Assembly (NCBI GenBank): GCA_944325875.1
Contig: CALVBU010000004.1
Span: forward strand, 1 to 64,000
Source: Candidatus Gastranaerophilales bacterium
GTDB lineage: Bacteria > Cyanobacteriota > Vampirovibrionia > Gastranaerophilales > Gastranaerophilaceae
Reading direction: 5' to 3'
Length of the DNA: 64,000 nt
The stretch's first letter is position 1. Each line of letters starts with the position of its first letter. Position numbers and translations under genes: made by a program. The notes below the pieces were generated by a model. The model saw only the letters and a list, made by a program, of their open reading frames with translations, searched no databases and was not told where the DNA came from. Shown here piece by piece: positions 15,594-23,924 of the stretch.

Positions 15594-16610
15594 TTAATAT
15601 AATTCCATTTCTATAACTTTTTTACAGAGTCTTACGGTATTTAAAGCCGCACCAATTCTTAGATTATCAGCTACACACCATAATGATATTCCGTTATTGA
15701 AAGCAAGATTTTTTCTGATTCTGCCTACGAATACAGGGTCTACACCTGATGCATCACGTGTCGTAGGGTATTCAAAGTTTTCAGGATTATCAATAACTTT
15801 TATGCCAAAAGAGTTGTTCAAAATTTCACGTACTTCATCAGGTGAAATTGATTCTTCAAACTCAATATCAACAGCTTCAGAGTGGCCGTTATATACTGGG
15901 ACACGTGCTGCTGTACATGAAATTGGCAATTCTTCAGGTAAATGTAGAATTTTTTTAGTTTCATTAACAACTTTCATTTCTTCTTTTGTATATCCGTTTT
16001 CACAGAATACATCTATTTGCGGAATTACATTGAATGAAATTGGTTTTTTGAAACATACATTTTCAAATTCTTTATTATCAAGCGTAGCTTTTGTATTTGC
16101 AGTTAATTCGTTTATCGCAGCAAGTCCTGCACCTGATACTGCTTGATATGTAGAAACTATTAATCTTTTAATTTTAGCTTTTTCATGAAGAGGTTTTAAG
16201 ACAAGCATAAGCTGTGAAGTTGAGCAGTTAGGGTTTGCGATAATACCTTTATGTTTTCTCAAATCTTCATCGTTAACATATGCTATAACAAGAGGAACAT
16301 CTTTGTCCATTCTAAATGCACTTGAGTTGTCTATTAAAACTCCGCCTCTTTTAACAATTTCCGGTGCAAATTTTTGAGAGGTAGAGCCGCCTGCAGAAGC
16401 AAGTACAATATTAACACCATCAAAGCTTTCAGGTTTTGCTTCTTCTACGGTGTATTCTTTGCCTTGGAATTCAATTTTACTTCCAGCACTTTTTGCACTT
16501 GAAAGAAATTTAATTTCGTTAAATTCGATATTTAATTCGTCAACGATTTTTGTAATTTCTCTTCCAACAACACCTGTTGCGCCTAAAATTGCTATGTTTG
16601 GCTTTTTCAT
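15594..16610 (-). CDS. asd: Aspartate-semialdehyde dehydrogenase
   Basis: This 338-aa enzyme reduces aspartyl phosphate in the lysine/threonine/diaminopimelate pathway. N-terminal NADP-binding ILGATGVVGREI and the active-site Cys in NPNCSTSQ around residue 130 are present. The catalytic His region is TAARVPVYNGHSEAVD. Length is standard. It lies near dapB (17748), the next diaminopimelate step but one, although a pilin/XRE pair separates them. Confidence 0.96.
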   Translation of the reverse strand: MKKPNIAILGATGVVGREITKIVDELNIEFNEIKFLSSAKSAGSKIEFQGKEYTVEEAKPESFDGVNIVLASAGGSTSQKFAPEIVKRGGVLIDNSSAFRMDKDVPLVIAYVNDEDLRKHKGIIANPNCSTSQLMLVLKPLHEKAKIKRLIVSTYQAVSGAGLAAINELTANTKATLDNKEFENVCFKKPISFNVIPQIDVFCENGYTKEEMKVVNETKKILHLPEELPISCTAARVPVYNGHSEAVDIEFEESISPDEVREILNNSFGIKVIDNPENFEYPTTRDASGVDPVFVGRIRKNLAFNNGISLWCVADNLRIGAALNTVRLCKKVIEMELY

Positions 16611-16761
16611 AATCTCTCCTCAAAATAAATATTTTTCATATGTGTTTCTTAATTCTATCAAAGACAAAAATTTTGTTAAGTCTTATATGAATTTTTATTA
16701 CTAATATAGCTAATTTTTATGAGAATTTATTAAATTTATATTATAAAGACGCTTTTATTTA

Positions 16762-17478
16762 TTACCATAGATTGTCTTTATCAATTTCCCAACCATTTCT
16801 AATAATTTTTTCAAAGCAACATATACCGTTTCCGTTTTTTGAACAATCCTCTTTTATTTCATTATCATTTTTAATTTTGCATGCTGGTACAAACCCTTTA
16901 TTTGAAAATACAAAGACAAAAACATCTTTTCCTATAATATTAGGTTTTCCGTTGCCATTTATGTCAACATGTACTATTAAACTATCGCCCTGAGTATTCA
17001 CTCCAAATACCCTTTCAACATAATCATGGTCTCTTTCCAGATATCCGTCCATGTTTATAAAATACCCGTCAACTGTATCAAATGCAATAAATCCCGAACC
17101 GACACCACTAGCATTACTCGCTATTGCACCGTTCATATATTTTGTTCCTGAATTCCAACAACCTTTTGTATTATAGCATTCCTTATTGATTTTTATTTGA
17201 GGTTTAAGGTAATTGATGTACCAATCTTTTATCTTTGATGATTCGAAGGTTAAAGACGAATAATCCCCTTCTGGACAGGCTCTTAGCATTGCCTGAGAAA
17301 GTGTGGAATACATTTTCTTTAATTTATTTACTGCTATTATGTGGTTTATTTTGGCTGTAATTGAGGGTAGTGTCATTGCTGCGACTATGCCGATTATGCC
17401 AAGTGTAATTAGTACTTCTGCTATTGTAAATCCGTGTAATGTTATATATGTTTTATTTTTGTTTAATATATTAATCAT
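16762..17478 (-). CDS. Pilin-like protein, XRE-linked (module 1)
   Basis: This 238-aa protein has an unusually long prepilin leader (16 residues) before GFTIAEVLITLGIIGIVAA. The globular domain carries the VDINGNGKPNIIGKDVFVF block shared with other pilins here, then a Cys-rich end (NGNGICCFEKI). It starts with an ATG 6 nt after a perfect TATAAT with TTGACA 17 nt upstream and no ribosome site, so it should be translated from a leaderless mRNA. It lacks the poly-G leader. It is divergent from a small XRE regulator 53 bp away, the same arrangement as the pilin at 52282. Function is unknown. Confidence 0.82.
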   Translation of the reverse strand: MINILNKNKTYITLHGFTIAEVLITLGIIGIVAAMTLPSITAKINHIIAVNKLKKMYSTLSQAMLRACPEGDYSSLTFESSKIKDWYINYLKPQIKINKECYNTKGCWNSGTKYMNGAIASNASGVGSGFIAFDTVDGYFINMDGYLERDHDYVERVFGVNTQGDSLIVHVDINGNGKPNIIGKDVFVFVFSNKGFVPACKIKNDNEIKEDCSKNGNGICCFEKIIRNGWEIDKDNLW

Positions 17479-17484
17479 AATTTT

Positions 17485-17518
17485 ATTATATCTTATGGAG
17501 AAAAGTTTGTCAACTTTT
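17485..17518 (-). promoter_or_regulatory. Consensus promoter with palindromic operator, pilin/XRE module 1
   Basis: On the minus strand TTGACA (17508-17513) and TATAAT (17485-17490) are 17 nt apart, both perfect. AAAAGTT-TGTC-AACTTTT at 17501-17518 is a 7-4-7 palindrome covering the -35 box. In the other direction TAGAAT at 17519-17524 lies 7 nt before the XRE start. The XRE protein is the obvious candidate to bind here. Confidence 0.6.
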
Positions 17519-17531
17519 TAGAATATAGACT

Positions 17532-17747
17532 ATGACTAATGAGCGTTTAAAGACTTTAGGATTGAATATTAAGTTCGCCAGAATGAAAAAAGGAATATCT
17601 CAAGAGGAATTAGCAGAGCTTGTAGATACTTCAAGAATTACAATTAGTTTTATTGAGACAGCAAGACAAAACCCTACTATATTAAAAATAATAGATATAG
17701 CGAGGGTTTTAGATATTGATATAAACGAATTAATAAAAAATGTTTAA
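17532..17747 (+). CDS. XRE-family transcriptional regulator (module 1)
   Basis: This 71-aa protein is a single helix-turn-helix domain: GLNIKFARMKKGISQEELAE, recognition helix region DTSRITISFIETARQNPT, and a closing helix DINELIKNV. It is similar to the 72-aa regulator at 53068, which also sits divergent to a pilin gene. Its size fits a dedicated local repressor with no effector domain. The predicted mRNA starts within a few bases of the ATG. Its stop codon directly abuts the stop of convergent dapB. Confidence 0.88.
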   Translation: MTNERLKTLGLNIKFARMKKGISQEELAELVDTSRITISFIETARQNPTILKIIDIARVLDIDINELIKNV

Positions 17748-18497
17748 CTACATTATATTTTCAAGTCCGTAGATAAAGTCATTCTTTTCGTAAACATGTT
17801 TTACTGCGAGCATGACTCCTTGCATATAGCAAGCTCTGTCCATAGAATCATGTCTGATTGTCATTATTTGACCTGATGAGCCGAAGATTACTTCTTGTGA
17901 TGCGATGTACCCTGGCATTCTGACAGAATGTATATGAATATTTGAATAAGATTCTCCGCCTCTTGAGCCTTTTATGGTTTCGGTTTCAGGGCAGTTGTTT
18001 TTTGTGAAAGTTTCTTTTTCTTCTGACATCATAAGTGCAGTTTTTATTGCTGTACCGGATGGGGCATCTTTCTTTTGATTGTGGTGAAGTTCGATAATTT
18101 CAGCATTGTCAAAGTATTTAGAAGCCTGTTTTGCAAACATCATCATTAATACAGCTCCTGTAGAAAAGTTTGGAGCAATAAGGCAGCCTGTATTATTTTT
18201 TTCTGATAGAGCTTTTAGTTCTGCAATTTGATCATCTGATAGACCGGTTGTTCCAATTACTATTTTGATTCCGTTATTTAAGCAGTACTTTGCGTTTTCA
18301 AAAATTGATTTAGGCTGAGTAAAATCAACAAGTAATTCAAAATCAACAGCTTTGTGAGCTTCTTCTATAGATTTATAAGTGTCATCGCCAAGAAGATCAA
18401 TTTTTGCGGAAAGTTCAGTTTCAGGACAAGCTTCGACTGCCTTTATAACTTCTTTTCCCATTTTCCCCAATGCGCCGCATACTGCTACTTTTATCAT
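17748..18497 (-). CDS. dapB: 4-hydroxy-tetrahydrodipicolinate reductase
   Basis: This 249-aa NAD(P)H-dependent enzyme of lysine/meso-DAP synthesis has N-terminal CGALGKMGKEVI. The catalytic block is IIELHHNQKKDAPSGTA around residues 135-150, containing the His pair and Lys, and the C-terminal beta sheet is standard. SD AAGGAGATA precedes the ATG. No terminator is seen because it abuts the convergent XRE gene. Confidence 0.96.
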   Translation of the reverse strand: MIKVAVCGALGKMGKEVIKAVEACPETELSAKIDLLGDDTYKSIEEAHKAVDFELLVDFTQPKSIFENAKYCLNNGIKIVIGTTGLSDDQIAELKALSEKNNTGCLIAPNFSTGAVLMMMFAKQASKYFDNAEIIELHHNQKKDAPSGTAIKTALMMSEEKETFTKNNCPETETIKGSRGGESYSNIHIHSVRMPGYIASQEVIFGSSGQIMTIRHDSMDRACYMQGVMLAVKHVYEKNDFIYGLENIM

Positions 18498-18603
18498 AAT
18501 TATCTCCTTATTTTTCTTATTAATTTTAGTGACCTTATTTTATCAAAAAAAAATTTTCTATGCTATTATAAAAAAGTGATTAGTTTATAAGGAGAGATAA
18601 CAA

Positions 18604-18837
18604 ATGGCAGATGCAAAAATTTTAGCTACAATTGACAGAAGTGATACTGAACAATTACAGATTTCTGTAAGTGAATATAAAGGAAGAAGCTACTTGAATA
18701 TGAGAATATTCTACACTACAGATGATGGTGCATCTTGGCTTCCTACAAAAAAAGGTGTTACTTTCTCACCTGATCAATTAGATTTGTTATCAGATGCTAT
18801 TGAAGAAGCTAAAAAAGAGTTTATGTCTGAAGAATAG
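18604..18837 (+). CDS. PC4/YdbC-like ssDNA-binding protein
   Basis: This 77-aa protein has the PC4 coactivator-like fold: a four-strand sheet with LQISVSEYKGRSYLNMRIFY, then WLPTKKGVTFSPDQL and a final helix. Family members bind single-stranded DNA as dimers and affect transcription or repair. SD AAGGAGA is 9 nt upstream of the ATG. It precedes priA by about 180 nt; a shared role in DNA metabolism is possible but not shown. Confidence 0.82.
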   Translation: MADAKILATIDRSDTEQLQISVSEYKGRSYLNMRIFYTTDDGASWLPTKKGVTFSPDQLDLLSDAIEEAKKEFMSEE

Positions 18838-19019
18838 TCTTAAAATTCAATAGAATATAACTTAGGAATTTTGAAATTGCGCTATTGTAAAATGTTTATA
18901 AAATATTTAAATATTTGCATTAGCGCTTTATAAAATTTTTGCACTCAGGTGTCTGTATAAGAAAGTTGTGGCAGTTTTCTTTCTTGCTTTTGCATCTGTT
19001 TTGCATAAAGGAGAATGTG

Positions 19020-21227
19020 TTGAATAAATATGCTCTTGCACTTGTTAATATTAAAGGACTGGGGGTTAAGACTTTCAGTTATTTAATTCCCGATGATATG
19101 AAAGATAAAATTCAAATCGGGCAGGCAATTTTAGTACCTTTTGGAAGGCAAGGGCTTATAAATGCATTTTGTGTAGGGTTTTCAAATTATTTGCCTGAGG
19201 ATATCAAGGCAAAAAAAATCAGTAAGATTTTGGATGAAACCCCGTTGTTTTCTATTGATTATTTGAAATTACTTGAGTGGGTTGGGAATTATTATTGCTG
19301 TGATTTAGTTACCGTTTTAAACGCTGCAATACCGCTAAAACTTATTGAAAAGGTTTCTAAAACCGAACAGTCTGTTGAATTTGTATCCTTTGAAGGTGCT
19401 ACAAAAAGGCAGATAGAAGTGCTTCAAAAGTTAAAAGATAGCGGAAAAATGCCGCTTATTATGTTTGAAAAATATGCAAAAACAACAAGGCAAACGATTA
19501 AAAAGCTTGAAGCCTTGGGATGTCTAAAACTGTCTACTGAAGAAATTTATAGAAATCCTTTGGATATTTTGAGAATTGAGAATACTGAACCTTTATCAAC
19601 ATTAGAAGGTGAACAGTTGAGTGCTTATGATGGTATATCTAAAAAAATAAAAGAAAATCCATCTGCGCAAATGTTGCTTTATGGGGTTACTGCAAGTGGT
19701 AAGACGGAAGTCTATTTTAAGCTTATTGATGATACTATTAAAGCAGGGAAAAATGTTCTTTTCCTTGCGCCTGAAATAGCTCTTGCGTCCCAACTAACAA
19801 AACGTTTGGCTAAAAAATTCGGCACAAAAGATGTTGCAATATGGCATAGCAGTATTTCTGATGGGGAGCGTTATGATGTTTGGCAAAGGCTTTATAAAGA
19901 TGATATAAAAATTCTTGCAGGTGCAAGATCGGCAGTTTTTGCCCCTTTAAAAAATATTGGCCTTATCATTATTGATGAGGAGCATGAGGGAGCTTATAAA
20001 CAAACAAGTCCTGCTCCAAGATATGATGCGAAAGTTGTTGCGCAAAAACTGGCAGAATTCCATAACTGTCCGCTTTTGCTTGGTTCTGCTACTCCTGATA
20101 TTTCTGTGTATTACAGAGCAGTTAATTCAGGAAATCTTTTTGAGATGAAACACAGATATCGTAATGCTCCTATTGCTCCTGTTACTGTGATTAATATGCA
20201 AGAGCATTCAAAGGCTGCTTATCGCAGCGTTATATCAAAACCTTTGCAGACTGCGATTAATGAAACTTTGGAGAAAAAACAGCAGGTTATTTTGCTTATA
20301 AATCGTAGAGGGTTTTCAACATATACTCAATGTCAGGCTTGCGGGCATGTAATTGAGTGCCCGAATTGTGCAATTCCAATGATATGGCATTCAAAAGACC
20401 AACGGTTAAAATGTCATTATTGTAATCAGGTTGAACGTTTCCCCGATGTTTGTCCTGAATGCGGTTCTGATGCGTTGAAAAATAGCGGTACCGGTACTCA
20501 AAAGATTGAACAATATGTAAAAGAACTTTTTCCTGAGCATAACGTAGAACGTGTAGATAGTGATGTTATGGTCAGAAAAGGTGAACATATCAGACTTTTA
20601 GAAAGATTTCAAAAAGGCGATATTGATATTCTGGTAGGAACTCAAATGATTGCCAAAGGTCTTGATAATCCAAATGTTACTCTTGTCGGTGTAATTTCTG
20701 CTGATGCAAGTTTTAATTTACCTGACTTTAGAGCTTCTGAACGAGGTTTTCAACTCTTAACTCAGGTAGCAGGGCGTGCCGGTAGAGGGGAGTTTACAGG
20801 GCGGGTATTTTTCCAAACTTATAATCCTGATTATTATGCCCTTGCTAGTGCAAAATCACAGAATTATGGAGAGTTTTATTCAACAGAAATCGCAGCCAGA
20901 GAAGAATTTGACTATCCTCCTTTCAGTCAGATGATTAGGCTTATTATTAGTTCAATGAATAATTTCAGAGCTGAAAAATCAGCACAGGAAATTGCTCTAA
21001 GAATGTGTATGATGATTGAAAAGTACGGAATATCAGAAAGATTAGAAGTCTTAGGCCCTACTCCTTGTGTTATTGAACGTATAAACGGTTACTATCGATT
21101 CCAAATTATTATAAAAAATAAATTGGAAGAAAAAGGGCATAACTTTATATCAAGCTTCTTAAATAAAATAACTATGCCAAAAGATATTAAACTTGCAATT
21201 GATGTCGATCCATTGGATATTTTATAA
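19020..21227 (+). CDS. priA: Primosomal helicase PriA
   Basis: This 735-aa helicase restarts stalled replication forks. Visible parts are the N-terminal 3'-DNA-binding domain, Walker A GVTASGKTEVYF, DEEH in IIIDEEHEGAYKQ, zinc-binding pairs in CQACGHVIECPNC and CHYCNQVERFPDVCPECG, and motif V-VI QVAGRAGRG. I prefer the TTG at 19020 because AAAGGAG is 6 nt upstream. A GTG one codon earlier is possible, and the open frame extends 26 codons further without a ribosome site. Confidence 0.95.
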   Translation: MNKYALALVNIKGLGVKTFSYLIPDDMKDKIQIGQAILVPFGRQGLINAFCVGFSNYLPEDIKAKKISKILDETPLFSIDYLKLLEWVGNYYCCDLVTVLNAAIPLKLIEKVSKTEQSVEFVSFEGATKRQIEVLQKLKDSGKMPLIMFEKYAKTTRQTIKKLEALGCLKLSTEEIYRNPLDILRIENTEPLSTLEGEQLSAYDGISKKIKENPSAQMLLYGVTASGKTEVYFKLIDDTIKAGKNVLFLAPEIALASQLTKRLAKKFGTKDVAIWHSSISDGERYDVWQRLYKDDIKILAGARSAVFAPLKNIGLIIIDEEHEGAYKQTSPAPRYDAKVVAQKLAEFHNCPLLLGSATPDISVYYRAVNSGNLFEMKHRYRNAPIAPVTVINMQEHSKAAYRSVISKPLQTAINETLEKKQQVILLINRRGFSTYTQCQACGHVIECPNCAIPMIWHSKDQRLKCHYCNQVERFPDVCPECGSDALKNSGTGTQKIEQYVKELFPEHNVERVDSDVMVRKGEHIRLLERFQKGDIDILVGTQMIAKGLDNPNVTLVGVISADASFNLPDFRASERGFQLLTQVAGRAGRGEFTGRVFFQTYNPDYYALASAKSQNYGEFYSTEIAAREEFDYPPFSQMIRLIISSMNNFRAEKSAQEIALRMCMMIEKYGISERLEVLGPTPCVIERINGYYRFQIIIKNKLEEKGHNFISSFLNKITMPKDIKLAIDVDPLDIL

Positions 21228-21340
21228 TTTATATTAATATTTGTAAAATAAATTTTTGTATATATGTTTCTCTAACTTTGTTGTAGTAGCATGAATGAAA
21301 ATTTGTGCAAGTGTTTATATAAGCAAAAGGGGTATTAAGT

Positions 21341-22714
21341 ATGAAAGTTAGTCCTATTAATTCAAATTATGTTAGAGAAAGAAAATATCTAAGTCGTAAT
21401 CAAGAATCTAATGAAATCTTATTGAAGGATCGTTCATCTCATAATTTACCTATGCAAGAGGTGAGTTTTGGAAGTCTTTTAAGTTCATTTCAAAAGGTTG
21501 TAAAATCTCTCACTGGTTACGATGTCCTTGTACAAAAGGGGGTTAAAAATGGTGCTGTAAATAAAGCAGCTGAGATATTTGTTGATAAAATTGAACCTAA
21601 AATTTTGAAGGAAAATATTTTAACTAAATCTGGAAACATTAAAGGTTTTTATGAATATCGTAAAAGTAATGCTGGAATTAAAAACTTACGTAAGGTTGAA
21701 TTGAATCCTGATAATACAATTAAAACAATAACTACTTACGAATATGTCCCAAATTCAAAGTATAACGAGTTATCAAGAACATTCAATTTTGATGGACAAG
21801 GTAATTTACAATGGGAAACTAGATATAAATATGCCAAAGATTATTCTAGTAAGTATATTTCTGAAACTGAAGATTATGGTCCTGATGGTTCATTTTTACA
21901 TAGAACAATTTATGGTTGGAATGGTATAAAAAGAGATTATGATGCTAATGGTAATGTGTTGCGTGCGGTTAGAACAACTAGTTCTGAGGAGAATGATTAT
22001 CAAACGTTAATGGAAGTAATTGATTATAATCCGAATTCCCCATATTATGGAAAAGTTCAAGTTTTAGATAATGATTTTAATTTATTAGAGATTATTAAGT
22101 ATGAATCTCAAGGAGAATCCTCAATTGTAAAAGAATTCAAATATTATCCTAGTGGTAAGTTCAAAAGTGAAGCGGAATGTTATATTTCTGGTGGATTTAG
22201 TAGTGGAAAGCCATGGAATAAACGAGAAGTTTATGAAAGTGGAGCATTAAAATATATTGATAAACCGGGTGATCGTGGATATTACAGATATTATGAAAAT
22301 GGGAATTTAATGGAAGAACAATCTGTTACTTCGTATTATTCTGGAACTCATACTTACATTTCTAATATTGACAAAGTTAAGTATGCTCCTGATGGTAAGA
22401 CTGTAATTCTTCGTAGTTCATCTTGTCCAAACGATTCTTGGATACCTGATATTAATGAACGTGAACATACACTAGAATATTCCCCTGATGGAAAAACTGT
22501 AAAACAAATATATCATAAATTATTTGAAAAATATGGTAGTAAACATGAAGAATACACTGTAAAATTCAATGATGATGGAAGTATTTCTGAAATTTATATT
22601 GGCAAAAGTTTTTCACATAGCACACCTGATTTTAAATCTGGCGAAGATATAGCTTTGGCTCGTGAAAATATAAGAAATATTTATGATGAATATAAAAATG
22701 TAAATAATAAATAG
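21341..22714 (+). CDS. YwqK/MORN-like repeat protein, 457 aa
   Basis: The N-terminus is polar, MKVSPINSNYVRERKY, with VSFGSLLSSF near residue 47, a motif shared in style with the proteins at 10036 and 25559. Residues about 95-440 are a series of beta-rich repeats with turns such as FNFDGQGNL, YGPDGSFL, DANGNVL, YYPSGKF, YENGNLM, YAPDGKTV, YSPDGKTV and FNDDGSIS. They resemble MORN-variant/YwqK antitoxin-like repeats. No signal peptide or nuclease motif is present. It could be a secreted or contact-dependent protein, or only a structural repeat protein; function not assigned. SD AAAAGGGG is present. Its stop lies in the terminator hairpin shared with dxr. Confidence 0.7.
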   Translation: MKVSPINSNYVRERKYLSRNQESNEILLKDRSSHNLPMQEVSFGSLLSSFQKVVKSLTGYDVLVQKGVKNGAVNKAAEIFVDKIEPKILKENILTKSGNIKGFYEYRKSNAGIKNLRKVELNPDNTIKTITTYEYVPNSKYNELSRTFNFDGQGNLQWETRYKYAKDYSSKYISETEDYGPDGSFLHRTIYGWNGIKRDYDANGNVLRAVRTTSSEENDYQTLMEVIDYNPNSPYYGKVQVLDNDFNLLEIIKYESQGESSIVKEFKYYPSGKFKSEAECYISGGFSSGKPWNKREVYESGALKYIDKPGDRGYYRYYENGNLMEEQSVTSYYSGTHTYISNIDKVKYAPDGKTVILRSSSCPNDSWIPDINEREHTLEYSPDGKTVKQIYHKLFEKYGSKHEEYTVKFNDDGSISEIYIGKSFSHSTPDFKSGEDIALARENIRNIYDEYKNVNNK

Positions 22715-22740
22715 GGACTTTTTATAAAAGTCCCTTTATA
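22713..22740. terminator. Bidirectional terminator within gene ends
   Basis: AGGGACTTTT / AAAAGTCCCT perfect 10-bp stem with a TAT loop begins in the stop codon of the repeat protein and includes the last codons of convergent dxr. T tracts follow on both strands. Confidence 0.8.
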
Positions 22741-23819
22741 TAATTTTTTGTTTTTTCTCTAATGTTTTTATCGACTTCAAAAATTTCATCAATAGTCGGA
22801 TTTTGAATGACTTTATGCTCATCAAAAATCTTTTTGGTAATTTCGTAAATTTCATAGAGCTTAATTTTGCCATCCAAAAATGCAAATACAGCTTCTTCGT
22901 TTGCAGCATTTAGACATGCTGTCGCTGTTCCGCCTATTTTACCTGCTTTATAAGCAAGTTTAACTGTCGGGAATTTTTCATAATCAGGTTTTTCAAAATC
23001 CAATCTGGCAATTTCTGCAAAACTAAAGCTTTTTGATTTAATTCCCTCATATCTTTCAGGATAAGTGATTGCATATTGGATTGGAATATGCATGCTAGGA
23101 AGTCCTAATTGTGCTATTACACTGCCATCTTTATATTCAATAGCTGAATGCACGATACTTTGTGGATGAACTACTACATCAATATCATCATAGTCAAATC
23201 CAAAAAGATGATGCGCTTCTATGATTTCTAGACCTTTATTCATTAAAGTTGCGCTATCTACGGTAATTTTTCTGCCCATATTCCATCTAGGATGAGCTAG
23301 AGCTTCTTTTACTGTAGCATTTTTCATTTCTTCAACGGTTTTATGTAAGAATGGTCCGCCACTTGCAGTAATTATAAGTTTATCAACTTGGTTAATATCT
23401 TTTATGCACTGATGAATTGCACAATGTTCGCTATCTACGGGAATAATTTTCACTCCGTGTTTTTTAGCGGAAGCCATTACGATGTCACCTGCCATAACAA
23501 GTGTTTCTTTATTGGCAAGTGCTATGTCAATGCCGTTTTCGATAGCTTTTAATGTTGGTTTTAACCCGATTTTGCCAGAACAAGCAACAAGAATTATATC
23601 ATTTTCTTTATCATTGCAAATCCTATCCAGTCCTTCTTCTCCAAGAACTGTGTATTTTGGTTTAAACTTTTGAGCTTGTTTGTCTAAAAGTTCTTTATTA
23701 TGACCGCCAGCAAGAGCGATAATTTCAAATTTGTCTTGAAGTTTTTCGATTACTTCCAACGCTTGAGTTCCAATAGATCCGGTTGAACCTATAATACTTA
23801 TTTTTCTCTTCTTTTCCAT
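22722..23819 (-). CDS. dxr: 1-deoxy-D-xylulose 5-phosphate reductoisomerase
   Basis: This 365-aa enzyme makes methylerythritol phosphate in the DXP isoprenoid pathway. Motifs: NADPH-binding IIGSTGSIGTQALEV, metal and substrate region PVDSEHCAIHQ, and SGGPFLHKT with HPRWNMGRKITVDSATLMNKG. Length is a little short of the usual 390. The isoprenoid product pool also supplies UppS (39838). Confidence 0.96.
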   Translation of the reverse strand: MEKKRKISIIGSTGSIGTQALEVIEKLQDKFEIIALAGGHNKELLDKQAQKFKPKYTVLGEEGLDRICNDKENDIILVACSGKIGLKPTLKAIENGIDIALANKETLVMAGDIVMASAKKHGVKIIPVDSEHCAIHQCIKDINQVDKLIITASGGPFLHKTVEEMKNATVKEALAHPRWNMGRKITVDSATLMNKGLEIIEAHHLFGFDYDDIDVVVHPQSIVHSAIEYKDGSVIAQLGLPSMHIPIQYAITYPERYEGIKSKSFSFAEIARLDFEKPDYEKFPTVKLAYKAGKIGGTATACLNAANEEAVFAFLDGKIKLYEIYEITKKIFDEHKVIQNPTIDEIFEVDKNIREKTKNYIKGLL

Positions 23820-23870
23820 AAAATTATTATATTACAAAAAGATTATTTATGTGGAGTTTTAGATATACAA

Positions 23871-23908
23871 AAACAAAAGGCTCTATTTTTATAGAACCTT
23901 TTGTTTTT
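23871..23908 (-). terminator. Terminator of group B hydrogenase gene
   Basis: AACAAAAGG / CCTTTTGTT with an inner TCTA / TAGA stem forms a strong hairpin 17 nt after the hydrogenase gene, with T on both sides. Confidence 0.8.
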
Positions 23909-23924
23909 ATCTTATATGCGAAAC

